Source: Gemmatimonadota bacterium (lineage in GTDB: Bacteria > Gemmatimonadota > Gemmatimonadetes > Gemmatimonadales > GWC2-71-9). Taken from it: DNA of 64,000 nt. Under the pieces are notes generated by a model. It was given only the letters and a program-made list of their open reading frames with translations. It did no database searches and was not told the origin of the DNA. Location of the stretch: positions 558,001 to 622,000 of the forward strand of contig JADJOM010000003.1 of the NCBI GenBank assembly GCA_016713785.1, read 5' to 3'. This document shows positions 7,566-15,267 of this stretch, piece after piece. The translations under genes were made by a program, and so were the position numbers. How positions within the stretch are numbered: position 1 is the first letter of the stretch; each line of letters starts with the position of its first letter.

Positions 7566-8018
7566 TCAGCCGTCGAGCCCGAGCTCGTAGACCAGGAAGA
7601 CATCGTCCCGCACGTAGCCGAGCGATTCGTACAGCGCGCGCGCGGCGAGGTTGTTGCGCCCGGTCTGCAGGAACAGCCCGCGGGCGCCGGTCTCCCGGGC
7701 GTGGGCGGTGGCGCGTTCCATCAGGGCCCGGGCCACGCCGCGGCGGCGGCCCGCCGCCTGCACGAAGAGGTCATTCAGCAGCCAGAGCCGGCCCGGCCGG
7801 GGGCCGGTGGAGGTGAACACCGGGAAGAGGTGCACGAACCCCAGGACCGACTCGCCGTCCGCGGCGAGGAAAAGCACGGTGTCCGCCAGGCGGAGCCGCT
7901 CCTCGAGGAACGCCCGGGAGAGCTCCGGATCGGCGGGTTGCCGGTAGAACTGGCGATACCCGTCGAAGAGCCCGGCCAGGGCATCGAGGTCAGCGAGGGT
8001 GGCGCGGCGGATCTCCAT
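7566..8018 (-). CDS. GNAT family N-acetyltransferase
   Basis: This 150-residue GNAT starts MEIRRATLADLDAL, has LNDLFVQAAGRRRGVARALM (acetyl-CoA loop GRRRGVA), and ends LQTGRNNLAARALYESLGYVRDD. This arrangement, with NDLFV before the loop, is common in the RimI-like/AAC(3)-I-related group, but the acceptor is unknown. It precedes the DinB operon by 43 nt and follows a methyltransferase gene. Confidence 0.93.
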   Translation of the reverse strand: MEIRRATLADLDALAGLFDGYRQFYRQPADPELSRAFLEERLRLADTVLFLAADGESVLGFVHLFPVFTSTGPRPGRLWLLNDLFVQAAGRRRGVARALMERATAHARETGARGLFLQTGRNNLAARALYESLGYVRDDVFLVYELGLDG

Positions 8019-8033
8019 GGACGGGCTTCCGGG

Positions 8034-8780
8034 TCAGGGACGGTGGCCGAGGCGGCCCCGCAGCGGCCAGCGCACGGGACGCGGTGCGGCCGCCAGGGGC
8101 CAGTGGGGGGCGAGCGCGTCGGCCAGCGGCACGAGCGGGTCGGTGCCCCGCGCCTCACGATAGCGGGCCACCGCCGACCAGGTCCCGACATAGTCGACGA
8201 GGGCGCCGGCCGTCCACTCGCAGTGCATGGCCATCACGGGGAACGGCTGCTCGGGGAACGGAAACGGCAACTCGCGGTACCCCGTCTCCACCTGCCGGCG
8301 TTCGGGCGGCCACCACGGCCCGACGACCTCACGGTAGAACCAGTCCACCACCGCGTCCACCTCGGGCGTCACCCGCGGCAGGTCATAACACCAGAGCGCC
8401 AGGGCGCCGCCGGGACGGAGCACGCGCGCGGCGGCGGCGTAGAACGCGGGCAGGTCGAACCAGTGGGCCGCCTGGGCCACCGTAACCAGGTCCACGGTGG
8501 CCGGCGGCAGGTCGATCGCGCCCGCCGCCGCCACGTGGTACTCCACCCGCGGGTGGACCGCCGCCGCCGCGACCTGCGCGGGGCTCGCGTCGGTGGCCAC
8601 CACCCGCGCGAACGGCCGCGCGAGCCCCACCGCGGCCTGGCCGCTGCCCGTGCCGGCGTCCCAGGCGAGCGCCCGCCCCGGGGCGGCGGCTGCGAGGGCG
8701 TCGAACAACTCGGACGGATACCCCGGGCGGGCCCGGGCATACGCCGGGGCGTGTCCGGAGAAGTGATCGGCGAAGGCCAT
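8034..8780 (-). CDS. Class I SAM-dependent methyltransferase
   Basis: The 248-residue protein has the methyltransferase-11 fold: motif I AWDAGTGSGQAAVGLA, the acidic residue at the end of strand 2 (VVATDASPAQ), motif II in VDLVTVAQAAHWFD and post-II ARVLRPGGALALW. The AQAAHWFD sequence is typical of UbiE/COQ5-like small-molecule methyltransferases. The substrate is not evident. It starts MAFADHFSGHAPAYARARPGYP, also usual in this group. Confidence 0.93.
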   Translation of the reverse strand: MAFADHFSGHAPAYARARPGYPSELFDALAAAAPGRALAWDAGTGSGQAAVGLARPFARVVATDASPAQVAAAAVHPRVEYHVAAAGAIDLPPATVDLVTVAQAAHWFDLPAFYAAAARVLRPGGALALWCYDLPRVTPEVDAVVDWFYREVVGPWWPPERRQVETGYRELPFPFPEQPFPVMAMHCEWTAGALVDYVGTWSAVARYREARGTDPLVPLADALAPHWPLAAAPRPVRWPLRGRLGHRP

Positions 8781-8799
8781 GGACCCGCGTCCCTCCCGG

Positions 8800-9300
8800 C
8801 TACCGCTCGTTCCCGGCGCGGAGCTCCGCCAGCAGCCCGGCCAGGTCGAGCGGGCGGGTGAACATGGCCAGCGTCCCGTCAGGCGCGTGGGGCCACTCCG
8901 CCTCGGGGCGATCCCAGTAGAGCTCCACCCCGTTGTCGTCCGGGTCCCGGAGGTACAGCGCCTCGCTCACGCCGTGGTCCGCCGCGCCGTCGATGGGGTG
9001 CGCGGCCTGCCGCAGCCGCTCGAACGCCTCGGCCAGGTCGCGGCGGGTCGGGTAGAGGATCGCGGTGTGGTACAGCCCCGTGCTACCCGGAGGCGGGGCG
9101 GCTCCCCCGCGGCTCTCCCAGGTGTTGAGGCCCAGGTGGTGGTGGTACCCACCCGCGCTCAGGAACGCCGCGTCGGGGCCGTAGCGTTGCGTGATCGCGA
9201 AGCCCAGCACGCCATGGTAGAAGGCGAGGGCGCGTTCGAGGTCGGCCACCTTGAGGTGGACGTGCCCGATGCGGACGCCGGCGGGGATGGGCGGGTTCAC
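8800..9300 (-). CDS. VOC family protein (CatE-like dioxygenase/glyoxalase)
   Basis: The 166-residue protein starts with a VOC motif (RIGHVHLKVADLERALAFYHGVLGF) and continues GYHHHLGLNTWES and LYLRDPDDNGVELYWDRP. HVHLKV, HHHLGLN and the E in GVELYWD supply the usual metal ligands. The pattern resembles the catechol-2,3-dioxygenase-like CatE proteins at half length. The substrate is unknown. It lies 19 nt upstream of the methyltransferase gene on the same strand. Confidence 0.92.
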   Translation of the reverse strand: MNPPIPAGVRIGHVHLKVADLERALAFYHGVLGFAITQRYGPDAAFLSAGGYHHHLGLNTWESRGGAAPPPGSTGLYHTAILYPTRRDLAEAFERLRQAAHPIDGAADHGVSEALYLRDPDDNGVELYWDRPEAEWPHAPDGTLAMFTRPLDLAGLLAELRAGNER

Positions 9301-9307
9301 GCCAGAC

Positions 9308-9973
9308 TCAGGGCTGGCAATGATCGCAGCAGAGGTGCCCGCGCCAGGCCTCGCGGCCTTCCTTGAGGATCAACGGGACCATGACGAGGGCGGCGAGCGG
9401 GTCGGCCCACCACCAGCCGAGGAGCTGATTGAGGAGCAATCCCCCGAGCAGGATGGCCGACAGCCAGGTGCAGAGGCTGGTCTGTCGCGCCTCGGCCACG
9501 AGGGCCTGGCTGCCGAGCGAGAGGGCCACCCGGCGCTTGGCCCGTGCCAGCAGGGGCATCACCACCAGTGAGGCCAGCGCCAGCCCGATGCCCACCGGCG
9601 AGCGGTCGGGGGCGCTCCGGCTCAGGAGTGTCGCGGCGGCATCCCAGCTGACCCAGGCGCCGAGTCCGAAGAAGCTGACCGCGATGATGCGGAGCGCCCG
9701 TCGCTCCGCGGCGGCCCGCGCCACGGGCTCCCCGTCACGGCCCAGGCGCCAGAGGGCGGTGATCGAGGCGAGCACCTCGATGCCGCTGTCGATGCCGAAG
9801 CCGATCAGCGACACGCTGCCCGCCAGCGCCCCCGCCACCAGCGAGATCACGCCCTCGAGCAGGTTGTACCCGACGGTCAGCGCGGTGAGTCGGCTGCTCC
9901 GGCGCACCAGGCGGACCCGGTCGGCCGGGGAGGCCGGGGAGGCCGGGATGGTGGCGAGGGGCAGCGCGGGCAT
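9308..9973 (-). CDS. Cation diffusion facilitator-type transporter
   Basis: The 221-residue protein has five to six hydrophobic helices with the CDF pattern: YNLLEGVISLVAG, GSVSLIGFGIDSGIEVLAS (helix II, with the FGIDSxIE metal site) and WWADPLAALVMVPLILKEG. It lacks the long cytoplasmic tail of larger CDFs and ends in a Cys/His cluster CCDHCQ that may bind metal. It probably exports a divalent metal. It includes a small in-frame repeat near the N-terminus. Confidence 0.92.
   Translation of the reverse strand: MPALPLATIPASPASPADRVRLVRRSSRLTALTVGYNLLEGVISLVAGALAGSVSLIGFGIDSGIEVLASITALWRLGRDGEPVARAAAERRALRIIAVSFFGLGAWVSWDAAATLLSRSAPDRSPVGIGLALASLVVMPLLARAKRRVALSLGSQALVAEARQTSLCTWLSAILLGGLLLNQLLGWWWADPLAALVMVPLILKEGREAWRGHLCCDHCQP
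9923..9949. repeat. Short 9-bp tandem repeat inside the CDF gene
   Basis: Three copies of GGCCGGGGA (the last imperfect) encode the Ala-Ser-Pro repeat near the N-terminus of the transporter. A 9-bp unit keeps the frame, so length variants would be tolerated. Confidence 0.6.
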
Positions 9974-9991
9974 GGCGGGTGGGTGCTCTGC

Positions 9992-10237
9992 CTAGGGGAG
10001 GATGCTGGACGCGCCGCGCCGGGCAATCACCGCGCCCACCCCCGTGCCGACGAGGCCACCCACGAGCCCGAACCAGATCCCTCCCAGCTGCAGGCCGAGC
10101 CACCATCCCACCAACGCCCCCCCGAAGGGGGCGAGCAGGGCGAGCAGTTCGAGGAACGACGGGAGGACCGTCTGGTCATCGGGCGATTGGCGACCGATGG
10201 GGCGGCGGCCGCCGGGACGGCGAGGAGGGGATGCCAT
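9992..10237 (-). CDS. Small AtpZ/AtpI-like two-helix membrane protein
   Basis: The 81-residue form has two transmembrane helices: LALLAPFGGALVGWWLGLQLGG and GLVGGLVGTGVGAVIARR. The glycine-rich second helix and size resemble AtpZ/AtpI-type proteins, but no ATP synthase genes are nearby, so it is an orphan. ATG at 10237 is preferred to a GTG at 10273, though neither has a good Shine-Dalgarno. A related protein occurs at 37238-37399. Confidence 0.6.
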   Translation of the reverse strand: MASPPRRPGGRRPIGRQSPDDQTVLPSFLELLALLAPFGGALVGWWLGLQLGGIWFGLVGGLVGTGVGAVIARRGASSILP

Positions 10238-10291
10238 GCAGGGAAGCTGGCACGGTCCGCCGGTCCGCGCCACCGGTGACCAGGGCGGGGC

Positions 10292-10585
10292 TCAGCGGTG
10301 GCCGGCGGTGACCGGGACCCGGCCGGTACGGCTGACCTCGGACAGCCACGCCTCCGCGGCGCGCAGCGCCTTGCGGGGGCCACCGTACTTCACGTCGCTG
10401 AAGTACCGCCGGAAGCGCGGCCGGTAGCCGGTGGCCGTGCGGCGGTAGCTGAGCCGGACCATGTAGCCGGTGGCGCGCTCGTAGTCGAGCCGGACGATGC
10501 CGGGCGAGAGCCGGCGACCCTTCCGGGCGCGGGGGAGCGCCACCTTGGGGGCGCGGGGGCGGACGCGAGTCGCTTTGCGGGGCAT
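10292..10585 (-). CDS. Small basic AP2-like DNA-binding domain protein
   Basis: The 97-residue protein is strongly basic. Residues 29-82 resemble an AP2/integrase-type DNA-binding domain: GIVRLDYERATGYMVRLSYRR supplies three strands, and YFSDVKYGGPRKALRAAEAW (61-80) matches the FSDxKYGG...AL.AA..W motif and helix. In bacteria the domain usually appears in phage homing endonucleases or integrases; here it stands alone. DNA binding is inferred from the motif. Confidence 0.7.
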   Translation of the reverse strand: MPRKATRVRPRAPKVALPRARKGRRLSPGIVRLDYERATGYMVRLSYRRTATGYRPRFRRYFSDVKYGGPRKALRAAEAWLSEVSRTGRVPVTAGHR

Positions 10586-10670
10586 GGGGACGAACCAGGG
10601 TCAGGGAGGAGCTGCGGCGGGGAAGATGCAGCGCCGGGCGCCGCAGGGGAAGCAGCCCACGGGGGCCCGG

Positions 10671-10964
10671 CTACAGGGCGTGCTCGGCCTGCGGGCCCAC
10701 CACGGTGGTCCACTCCCGGATGCGCCAGGCGGTGACCAACCCGTGGCGCACGTACGGATCGGCGGCGACAAAGCGCTCCACCACCGCCGGCGAGTCGGCG
10801 CGGAACAGCAGCACCGCCCCATCCACCGGGTGGGCGAGCGCGCCCCCGAGCACCAGCTCGCCGCGGGCGGCCGCCGCGCGCGCGAGCGCCAAGTGGTCCT
10901 CCCGCAATGCCGCGCGTCGGGCCACGTAGTCCGGTGCCACGTCGTACAGCAGCAGGTAGTGCAT
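10671..10964 (-). CDS. YciI-like protein
   Basis: The 97-residue protein begins MHYLLLYDVAPDYVARRAALREDHL and contains LVLGGALAHPVDGAVLLF and FVAADPYVRHGLV, the full YCII domain with the His-Asp pair (His24 in REDHL and Asp in ADPYV). YCII proteins form ferredoxin-like dimers and are thought to be small enzymes or regulators. The gene lies between two unrelated small genes on the same strand. Confidence 0.93.
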   Translation of the reverse strand: MHYLLLYDVAPDYVARRAALREDHLALARAAAARGELVLGGALAHPVDGAVLLFRADSPAVVERFVAADPYVRHGLVTAWRIREWTTVVGPQAEHAL

Positions 10965-10981
10965 GACGGCGGGCCGCCGGC

Positions 10982-11428
10982 TCAGGGCCGCGCGCTCGAC
11001 GCGGCGTCGTCAGGGGCCAGGATCCTCGGCACGCTGTCGCCGGGCTCTGACACCACGACGGCGATGGGGTGCGGTCCGCTCGGGGGCTGCAGCCGCTCGA
11101 GCGAGCCGTCCCGCAGCCGGCGATACAGGCTCACCTCGAGCAGGCGATTCCGGCCGGTGGGCCGCACGATGGCGGCCACCCGGCCCTGCGGCAGGTCCAG
11201 CTGGAACGGGGTGCGGTCCCGGCGCCCCTCCAGGGGCCAGCTCTCGTCCGGGAAGATGGCCCAGTCGACTTCCACGCCTTCACGGGCGCCGCTGGTCACC
11301 TTCACCACGAAGCTCGAGAGCGGGCGTGCGGCCGCCGGGGTCGGGGCCGGCTCGGGCGTCGCGGGCGACGCGCTGGAGGCGGCACACCCCGGCAGCAGGA
11401 TGGCGAGGAGCAGGAGCACAGGGCGCAT
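10982..11428 (-). CDS. Putative lipoprotein, unknown function
   Basis: The 148-residue product begins MRPVLLLLAILLPGCAASS, a lipoprotein signal with lipobox LPGC (Cys15), followed by a Pro/Ala linker. The mature domain (SFVVKVTSGAREGVEVDWAIF, PFQLDLPQGRVAAIVRP) looks like a small beta-sandwich but matches no family I recognise. The longer frame to 11701 overlaps the next gene and was rejected. Confidence 0.75.
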   Translation of the reverse strand: MRPVLLLLAILLPGCAASSASPATPEPAPTPAAARPLSSFVVKVTSGAREGVEVDWAIFPDESWPLEGRRDRTPFQLDLPQGRVAAIVRPTGRNRLLEVSLYRRLRDGSLERLQPPSGPHPIAVVVSEPGDSVPRILAPDDAASSARP

Positions 11429-11475
11429 GATCGGGTCCGGTGGAGGTGGCGGCCGGCGGGGCGGCCGCGTGGTGA

Positions 11476-11892
11476 CTATCCGGCGCTGGCTTCCGGTGCG
11501 GTGAAGGGCGGCGCGAGTCCCGGCGTCGCGGCGGTGAACTCGGGCCAGGCCCGGGCGTCCACGTGCTGGTACTCGCGCCAGTGAGTGATCCGCCCCGCCT
11601 GCACGGCAATGAGCGCCACGCCGTGGTAGCGATGCGTGCCCTCGTAGGAATACTCGGCCGCCCCGCGCTGCGCCGCGGCATCGAACACGACGGCGTGCCA
11701 CTCGGTGCGCTGCGGGAGGCCGTCATCCGCCTCGAAGAACACGCGCAGCGCGGCGCGGCCCTGCAGCTGGTAGCGCAACGGGTCGGCGTAGCACACGTCC
11801 TCTGCAAAGCAGGCCGCGGCCGCGCCGTAGTCGCGCCGGCCCCACGCCGCGGCCAGCCGCGCCAGCATCCGCCGGAACTCCGCTTCCGTCAT
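11476..11892 (-). CDS. NTF2/SnoaL-like protein
   Basis: The 138-residue protein has the NTF2-like fold pattern: a helix at 2-20, CFAEDVCYADPLRYQLQGRAALRVFFEA and RITHWREYQHVDAR. The central DPLRYQLQGR matches SnoaL-type polyketide cyclases or isomerases of small compounds; the ligand is unknown. Its ATG shares one base with the TGA of the upstream lipoprotein gene (TGATG at 11890-11894). Confidence 0.88.
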   Translation of the reverse strand: MTEAEFRRMLARLAAAWGRRDYGAAAACFAEDVCYADPLRYQLQGRAALRVFFEADDGLPQRTEWHAVVFDAAAQRGAAEYSYEGTHRYHGVALIAVQAGRITHWREYQHVDARAWPEFTAATPGLAPPFTAPEASAG

Positions 11893-12359
11893 CAGGAGCC
11901 GACGCGCTCCATCAGGTAGGCCCGGCTCCGGCCGCTCGGCCCCGGCCAGGCCAGCTCGGCGGTCCAGCGGTCGCGGCCCTCCGGGGTCCAGCGGAAGAGG
12001 TTCGACGCCCCGCGCTGGGGGCTGAACTCCATCCCGGTGGTGTCGAAGGACACCGCCACCCACCGGGCGGTGCCGCCCTCCACCGCCACCACGCCGGCGC
12101 GCCACAGGACCATGCCGCTGTCGCGGGCCTGGGCAAAGGTCGAGTCGGCGTAGGTAAAGGTGCGGATCGTGGAGTCGTCCACGAAGAGGTAACTCTCGTA
12201 GAACGGCCCGGTGTCACCACCGGTCCCGCGCCAGTTGCCCTGCAGGAAACGCAGCAGCTGGAAGCGCTCCAGCGAGACGTCGGCGGGCGTTCCTTCGCCC
12301 GCGTCCTTGCCACCACAGGCGAGGGCGGTCAGCAGCAGGCAGAGCAGGAGGCGTCGCAT
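11892..12359 (-). CDS. Putative lipoprotein, unknown function
   Basis: The 155-residue product begins MRRLLLCLLLTALACGG with lipobox LALAC (Cys15). The mature part contains LRFLQGNWRGTG, YLFVDDSTIRTFTY and AELAWPGPSGRSRAYLM, resembling DUF6265 or lipocalin-like exported domains (compare 4204-4722), though the match is partial. ATG at 12359 lies 2 nt after the previous gene end. Confidence 0.75.
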   Translation of the reverse strand: MRRLLLCLLLTALACGGKDAGEGTPADVSLERFQLLRFLQGNWRGTGGDTGPFYESYLFVDDSTIRTFTYADSTFAQARDSGMVLWRAGVVAVEGGTARWVAVSFDTTGMEFSPQRGASNLFRWTPEGRDRWTAELAWPGPSGRSRAYLMERVGS

Positions 12360-12361
12360 GC

Positions 12362-12601
12362 TCAGCGTCCTCCCCGGCCCACGGCGCCGGGTTGCAGGAG
12401 GAGGGCAACAAGGAAACCGACAAGGGCCAGGATGATCACGAGCCCGAACAGCTGCTCCGGGCTGCGCCGATCCAGCTGGCCGCGGATCATCGCGGCCCCG
12501 GCCCGGAGGCGGACAAGCCGCCGGCGGGTCCAGGCGAGGGCCGGGTGGTGCCCCTCCAGGGGCAGGAGAGCGGTGAGGATGGCGGGGTGCTGGGCGGCCA
12601 T
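12362..12601 (-). CDS. Small one-helix membrane protein
   Basis: The 79-residue product has a basic amphipathic N-terminal half and one transmembrane helix (LFGLVIILALVGFLVALLLQP). It has no recognised family. It lies between a GNAT gene (14 nt upstream) and a lipoprotein gene, in the same direction. Confidence 0.62.
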   Translation of the reverse strand: MAAQHPAILTALLPLEGHHPALAWTRRRLVRLRAGAAMIRGQLDRRSPEQLFGLVIILALVGFLVALLLQPGAVGRGGR

Positions 12602-12615
12602 GCGACCTCCGGGGA

Positions 12616-13164
12616 TCAGGAGCGCGCCGAGAAGGCGTCGCGGGACAACTCGTAGCGCACGATGCCCGGCGCGGAAGGATCACCGGCCGGCACCATGCCG
12701 CACCGGCGCATCACGCCGATGGAAGGAACCAGCTCCGGCAGGGTCTCCGCAATGACGCGGCGCACACCCGGGCGGCCGAAGGCGCGCCGGATGAGCGCCC
12801 GGGTGGCCTCGCTGGCGAGCCCCTCCCGGTGCCGTTCGGCCACGATGCCGTAGCCCACCTCGACGGTGCCGCTGGCGTCCGGGGGCCCCTTGAAGCCGGC
12901 GGTCCCGGCGAGCAGCGGCAGTGCTCCCACGCGTCCCAGCAGCACGAAGTACATCCACCACTCCGCCTCATCCGGGTGCGCCACCAGCCGGGCGAGGGTC
13001 CAGCGCAGGGCGTCGTCGTCCACGTACTCCGGCGGCCAGGTGGCGGGGACCGCGACCCCGAGCGCCGGGCCGAGGCGGCCGGGGCCGCCCAGCGCCGCCT
13101 CGAGCGCGGCCGGGGTGGCCGGCCGGAGGGTCAGCCGGTCGGTCCGGATGTCGCCGCCACTCAC
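12616..13164 (-). CDS. GNAT family N-acetyltransferase (RimJ/RimL type)
   Basis: The 182-residue protein starts VSGGDIRTDRLTLRPATPAAL, the RimJ-type opening, and has VEVGYGIVAERHREGLASEATRALI (acetyl-CoA loop) and ETLPELVPSIGVMRRCGM. Such proteins acetylate ribosomal-protein N-termini, amino sugars or antibiotics; the acceptor is unknown. GTG start overlaps the upstream stop as GTGA (13161-13164). Confidence 0.92.
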   Translation of the reverse strand: MSGGDIRTDRLTLRPATPAALEAALGGPGRLGPALGVAVPATWPPEYVDDDALRWTLARLVAHPDEAEWWMYFVLLGRVGALPLLAGTAGFKGPPDASGTVEVGYGIVAERHREGLASEATRALIRRAFGRPGVRRVIAETLPELVPSIGVMRRCGMVPAGDPSAPGIVRYELSRDAFSARS

Positions 13165-13406
13165 GCGGGGCCTCGCGTCCGGTAGCGCGCCCCGAGGAAC
13201 TGGCCGCCGAAGAACGCCGCGACGAACACCGGCAGGGTGGCCAGGCGGAAGGGGAGGCCCGCGGCGTAGCGCAGGCCGACCGCCAGCGGCACCGGCAGGT
13301 GCACGGCGGCGAACCAGGCGGGCGAGAACTTCCGGACCCCGGCGCGCCAATACCCGAAAGGCAGGTTGAGGACCAGGATGGCGAGGGCCACGAGGGCGAC
13401 GGTCAC
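13161..13406 (-). CDS. Small two-helix membrane protein
   Basis: The 81-residue product has two hydrophobic segments (VALVALAILVLNLPFGYW and LATLPVFVAAFFGGQFLG) separated by a basic loop WRAGVRKF. It begins at a GTG that overlaps the thioesterase stop as GTGA (13403-13406) and itself overlaps the GNAT gene, so three genes are coupled. No family was recognised. Confidence 0.72.
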   Translation of the reverse strand: MTVALVALAILVLNLPFGYWRAGVRKFSPAWFAAVHLPVPLAVGLRYAAGLPFRLATLPVFVAAFFGGQFLGARYRTRGPA

Positions 13407-13873
13407 GGGGCCGCCTGCGGGGCGACGGGGACCAGCCCGAGGGTCTCCAGCACGGGCTCGCCGGGCGGGACCTGCTCGAACGCCTCCCGCAGCGGGACGG
13501 GGATGGCGACGGGGCGCCCGGTGGCGCCGTCCACGAATACCCACTGGGTGTCCGCGCGCGCGAGGACCGCGCCATCGGCGGGGCGGAAGAAGAGGTAGCG
13601 CCGCCGGGAGCTCCGGCGCTGCATGTCCTCCACCCAGGTCAGCAGGAGCAGCTCCTCGCCCTGCAGGGCCGGGCGCAGGTACTCGATGGCATGGGAGCGC
13701 ACCACCCACGCCTGCCCGATCTCGAGGTAGCGTTCCACCGGCCACCCCTGCGCGCTCGAGTGGGCGATCGCCACGTCGAGCATCCAGCGGAGGTAGGCCA
13801 GGTTGTTCACGTGCCGGTTGACGTCGATGGCGTCGTCGGGGACCGTGAAGCGGTGGGTGAAGATGCGCGGCAT
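13403..13873 (-). CDS. Acyl-ACP/acyl-CoA thioesterase (hotdog fold)
   Basis: The 156-residue protein has the 4HBT/acyl-ACP thioesterase motif VPDDAIDVNRHVNNLAYLRWM (Asp-x-Asn-x-His-Val-Asn-Asn), then a hotdog helix and strands, with YLFFRPADGAVLARADTQWVFVD. The DVNRHVNN pattern is catalytic in FatA/FatB-like and YbgC-like enzymes. It probably hydrolyses an acyl thioester; chain specificity is unknown. Confidence 0.9.
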   Translation of the reverse strand: MPRIFTHRFTVPDDAIDVNRHVNNLAYLRWMLDVAIAHSSAQGWPVERYLEIGQAWVVRSHAIEYLRPALQGEELLLLTWVEDMQRRSSRRRYLFFRPADGAVLARADTQWVFVDGATGRPVAIPVPLREAFEQVPPGEPVLETLGLVPVAPQAAP

Positions 13874-13880
13874 CGGGTCG

Positions 13881-14312
13881 CTAGTGCCCGTTCACGAGGC
13901 GCTCGACCGCCTCCTTCGATTCCTTGAGCCCGAGCCCCGTGAGTTCCCGGTAGCGCCTGATCGCGGCGATGAGGTTGCCGGCATTGAGGAAGTCGCGCAG
14001 CAGGGGATCGGCGGCCACGGCGGCGGGATCGGCGGGGCCCGCCGGTGCCGCCGGCGGGTGCGTTCCGGTCGGGAGCCGCAGGCCGCCCTTGCGGGCGTCG
14101 ATCGCCGCCTTGGCCTCCGCGAGCCCCAGGCCGGTCTCCTCCCGCAGCCGCTTGATGGCTCCGATGGTGTTGCCCGCGGCCAGGAGGGACTCGACGGTCT
14201 CGGGCGCGCCCGTGGTCCGGGCGGGTGTGGCGCGCGCCCCCTGGCCCAGCTGGGCCAGCCGCCAGGCCAGGCCCACGAGGCCGATGGCGGCAAGGATGTA
14301 GAGGAAGGTCAT
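13881..14312 (-). CDS. Membrane-anchored protein with two L7/L12 C-terminal-like motifs
   Basis: The 143-residue protein has an N-terminal membrane helix (residues 2-20) and two repeats resembling the C-terminal domain of ribosomal protein L7/L12: residues 41-72 (AGNTIGAIKRLREETGLGLAEAKAAI) and 104-137 (AGNLIAAIRRYRELTGLGLKESKEAV). The shared pattern is G-x-x-I-x-A-I-x-x-x-R-x-x-TGLGL-x-E-x-K. In L7/L12 this surface contacts GTPase translation factors. Role in a membrane protein is unknown. Confidence 0.85.
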   Translation of the reverse strand: MTFLYILAAIGLVGLAWRLAQLGQGARATPARTTGAPETVESLLAAGNTIGAIKRLREETGLGLAEAKAAIDARKGGLRLPTGTHPPAAPAGPADPAAVAADPLLRDFLNAGNLIAAIRRYRELTGLGLKESKEAVERLVNGH

Positions 14313-14342
14313 GGTCGGGCCCGGAGCGGGGTGCGTCCGCGC

Positions 14343-14348
14343 AATGTA
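14343..14348 (-). promoter_or_regulatory. Candidate promoter TTCACG-N17-TACATT
   Basis: The -10 TACATT is at 14343-14348 and a -35-like TTCACG is 17 bp upstream at 14366-14371 (minus strand). The start codon of the L7/L12-like gene is 30 nt downstream. Confidence 0.5.
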
Positions 14349-14380
14349 CCGGTCACGGCGGGCGTCGTGAAGCGGTGGCC

Positions 14381-14872
14381 TCAGGCCAGCGCGGCCAGCT
14401 CGCCGCTCAGCGCCGCGAGCCGGCCCAGGGCCGCGGCGTCATCCCGGAGAAAAGTGAAGTCGGCAAAGTCGAACCCCGGTGCCACGGTGCAGCCGGCGAG
14501 GGTGTAGCCCCCGCGCGGGCGGGCCGCCTGCCACCAGCCGGCCGGCACGGCGTACACCGGGCCGTTGGAGGCCAGCGCCGGGCCCAGCCGGACCCGCTCC
14601 ACGTGGGCCAGGTCTGGAGGGGCGAGGAGCAGCTCCAGGGGATCGCCTTCGTAGAAGTGCCACACTTCGTCCGAGGCCACCCGGTGCCACCGGCTGTGGC
14701 TCCCGGCGGGGAGCAGGAAGTAGATCGAGGTCAGGGCCGCGCGGGCGGGTCGGCCGTCGGCGGGGGCCACCGCGGCCGCGCTGCGGTGCAGCTCGCGGTA
14801 CCAGCCCCCTTCCGGGTGTGGGGCCAGGCCGAGTTCCTCGATCAGGCGCGCGGCCCGGTCCGCGGCGGTCAT
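14381..14872 (-). CDS. Cupin DUF985 family protein
   Basis: The 163-residue protein has the complete DUF985 cupin signature: LGLAPHPEGGWYRELHRS (residues 15-31), SIYFLLPAGSHSRWHRV, DEVWHFYEGDPLEL, GWWQAARP and TLAGCTVAPGFDFADF. The family resembles the RmlC-type cupins and is common as a small metal-binding enzyme or storage-type protein. It overlaps the upstream lipoprotein stop by ATGA (14869-14872). Confidence 0.94.
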   Translation of the reverse strand: MTAADRAARLIEELGLAPHPEGGWYRELHRSAAAVAPADGRPARAALTSIYFLLPAGSHSRWHRVASDEVWHFYEGDPLELLLAPPDLAHVERVRLGPALASNGPVYAVPAGWWQAARPRGGYTLAGCTVAPGFDFADFTFLRDDAAALGRLAALSGELAALA

Positions 14873-15267
14873 TCGGTGGCGATCAGGATGCGCCCGCTGG
14901 GATCGACCGTCCGCAGCAGGGCGATGATGGCGTCGATCGTGGGCTCGGTGCCGTGGTAGCGTCGGCCGTCGAGGAAGAGCACCGCCACCGATCGGTCGTG
15001 CCGCTGCATCACCGCCCGGACCGATTCCGGGGTGGCGCGCAGGCGGCGCTCGAGTTCGGGCCACGGGAGCGCACTGTCGACCGTCACCGGCAGGACGTCG
15101 GTGGCGGCCGGGGCTGCCGCCGCCTGGGCCACGCTGTCGGCGAGGCGGGCGGAGTCCAGCGCGGCGTCGCCACGGCCGGTCCGGCCGAGCCGCTCGCCCA
15201 GGCCGGAACAGGCGGGCAGGGCGGTGGCGAGCAGCAGCAGGGTGCTGAGGCGGGGCGTGGCGCTCAT
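14869..15267 (-). CDS. Putative lipoprotein, unknown function
   Basis: The 132-residue product begins MSATPRLSTLLLLATALPACSG with lipobox LPAC (Cys20). Its mature half contains SVRAVMQRHDRSVAVLFLDGRRYHG and ends ILIATE, a ferredoxin-like alternation, but no family is recognised. It is the middle gene of a three-gene operon with ATGA overlaps on both sides (15264-15267 and 14869-14872). Confidence 0.75.
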   Translation of the reverse strand: MSATPRLSTLLLLATALPACSGLGERLGRTGRGDAALDSARLADSVAQAAAAPAATDVLPVTVDSALPWPELERRLRATPESVRAVMQRHDRSVAVLFLDGRRYHGTEPTIDAIIALLRTVDPSGRILIATE

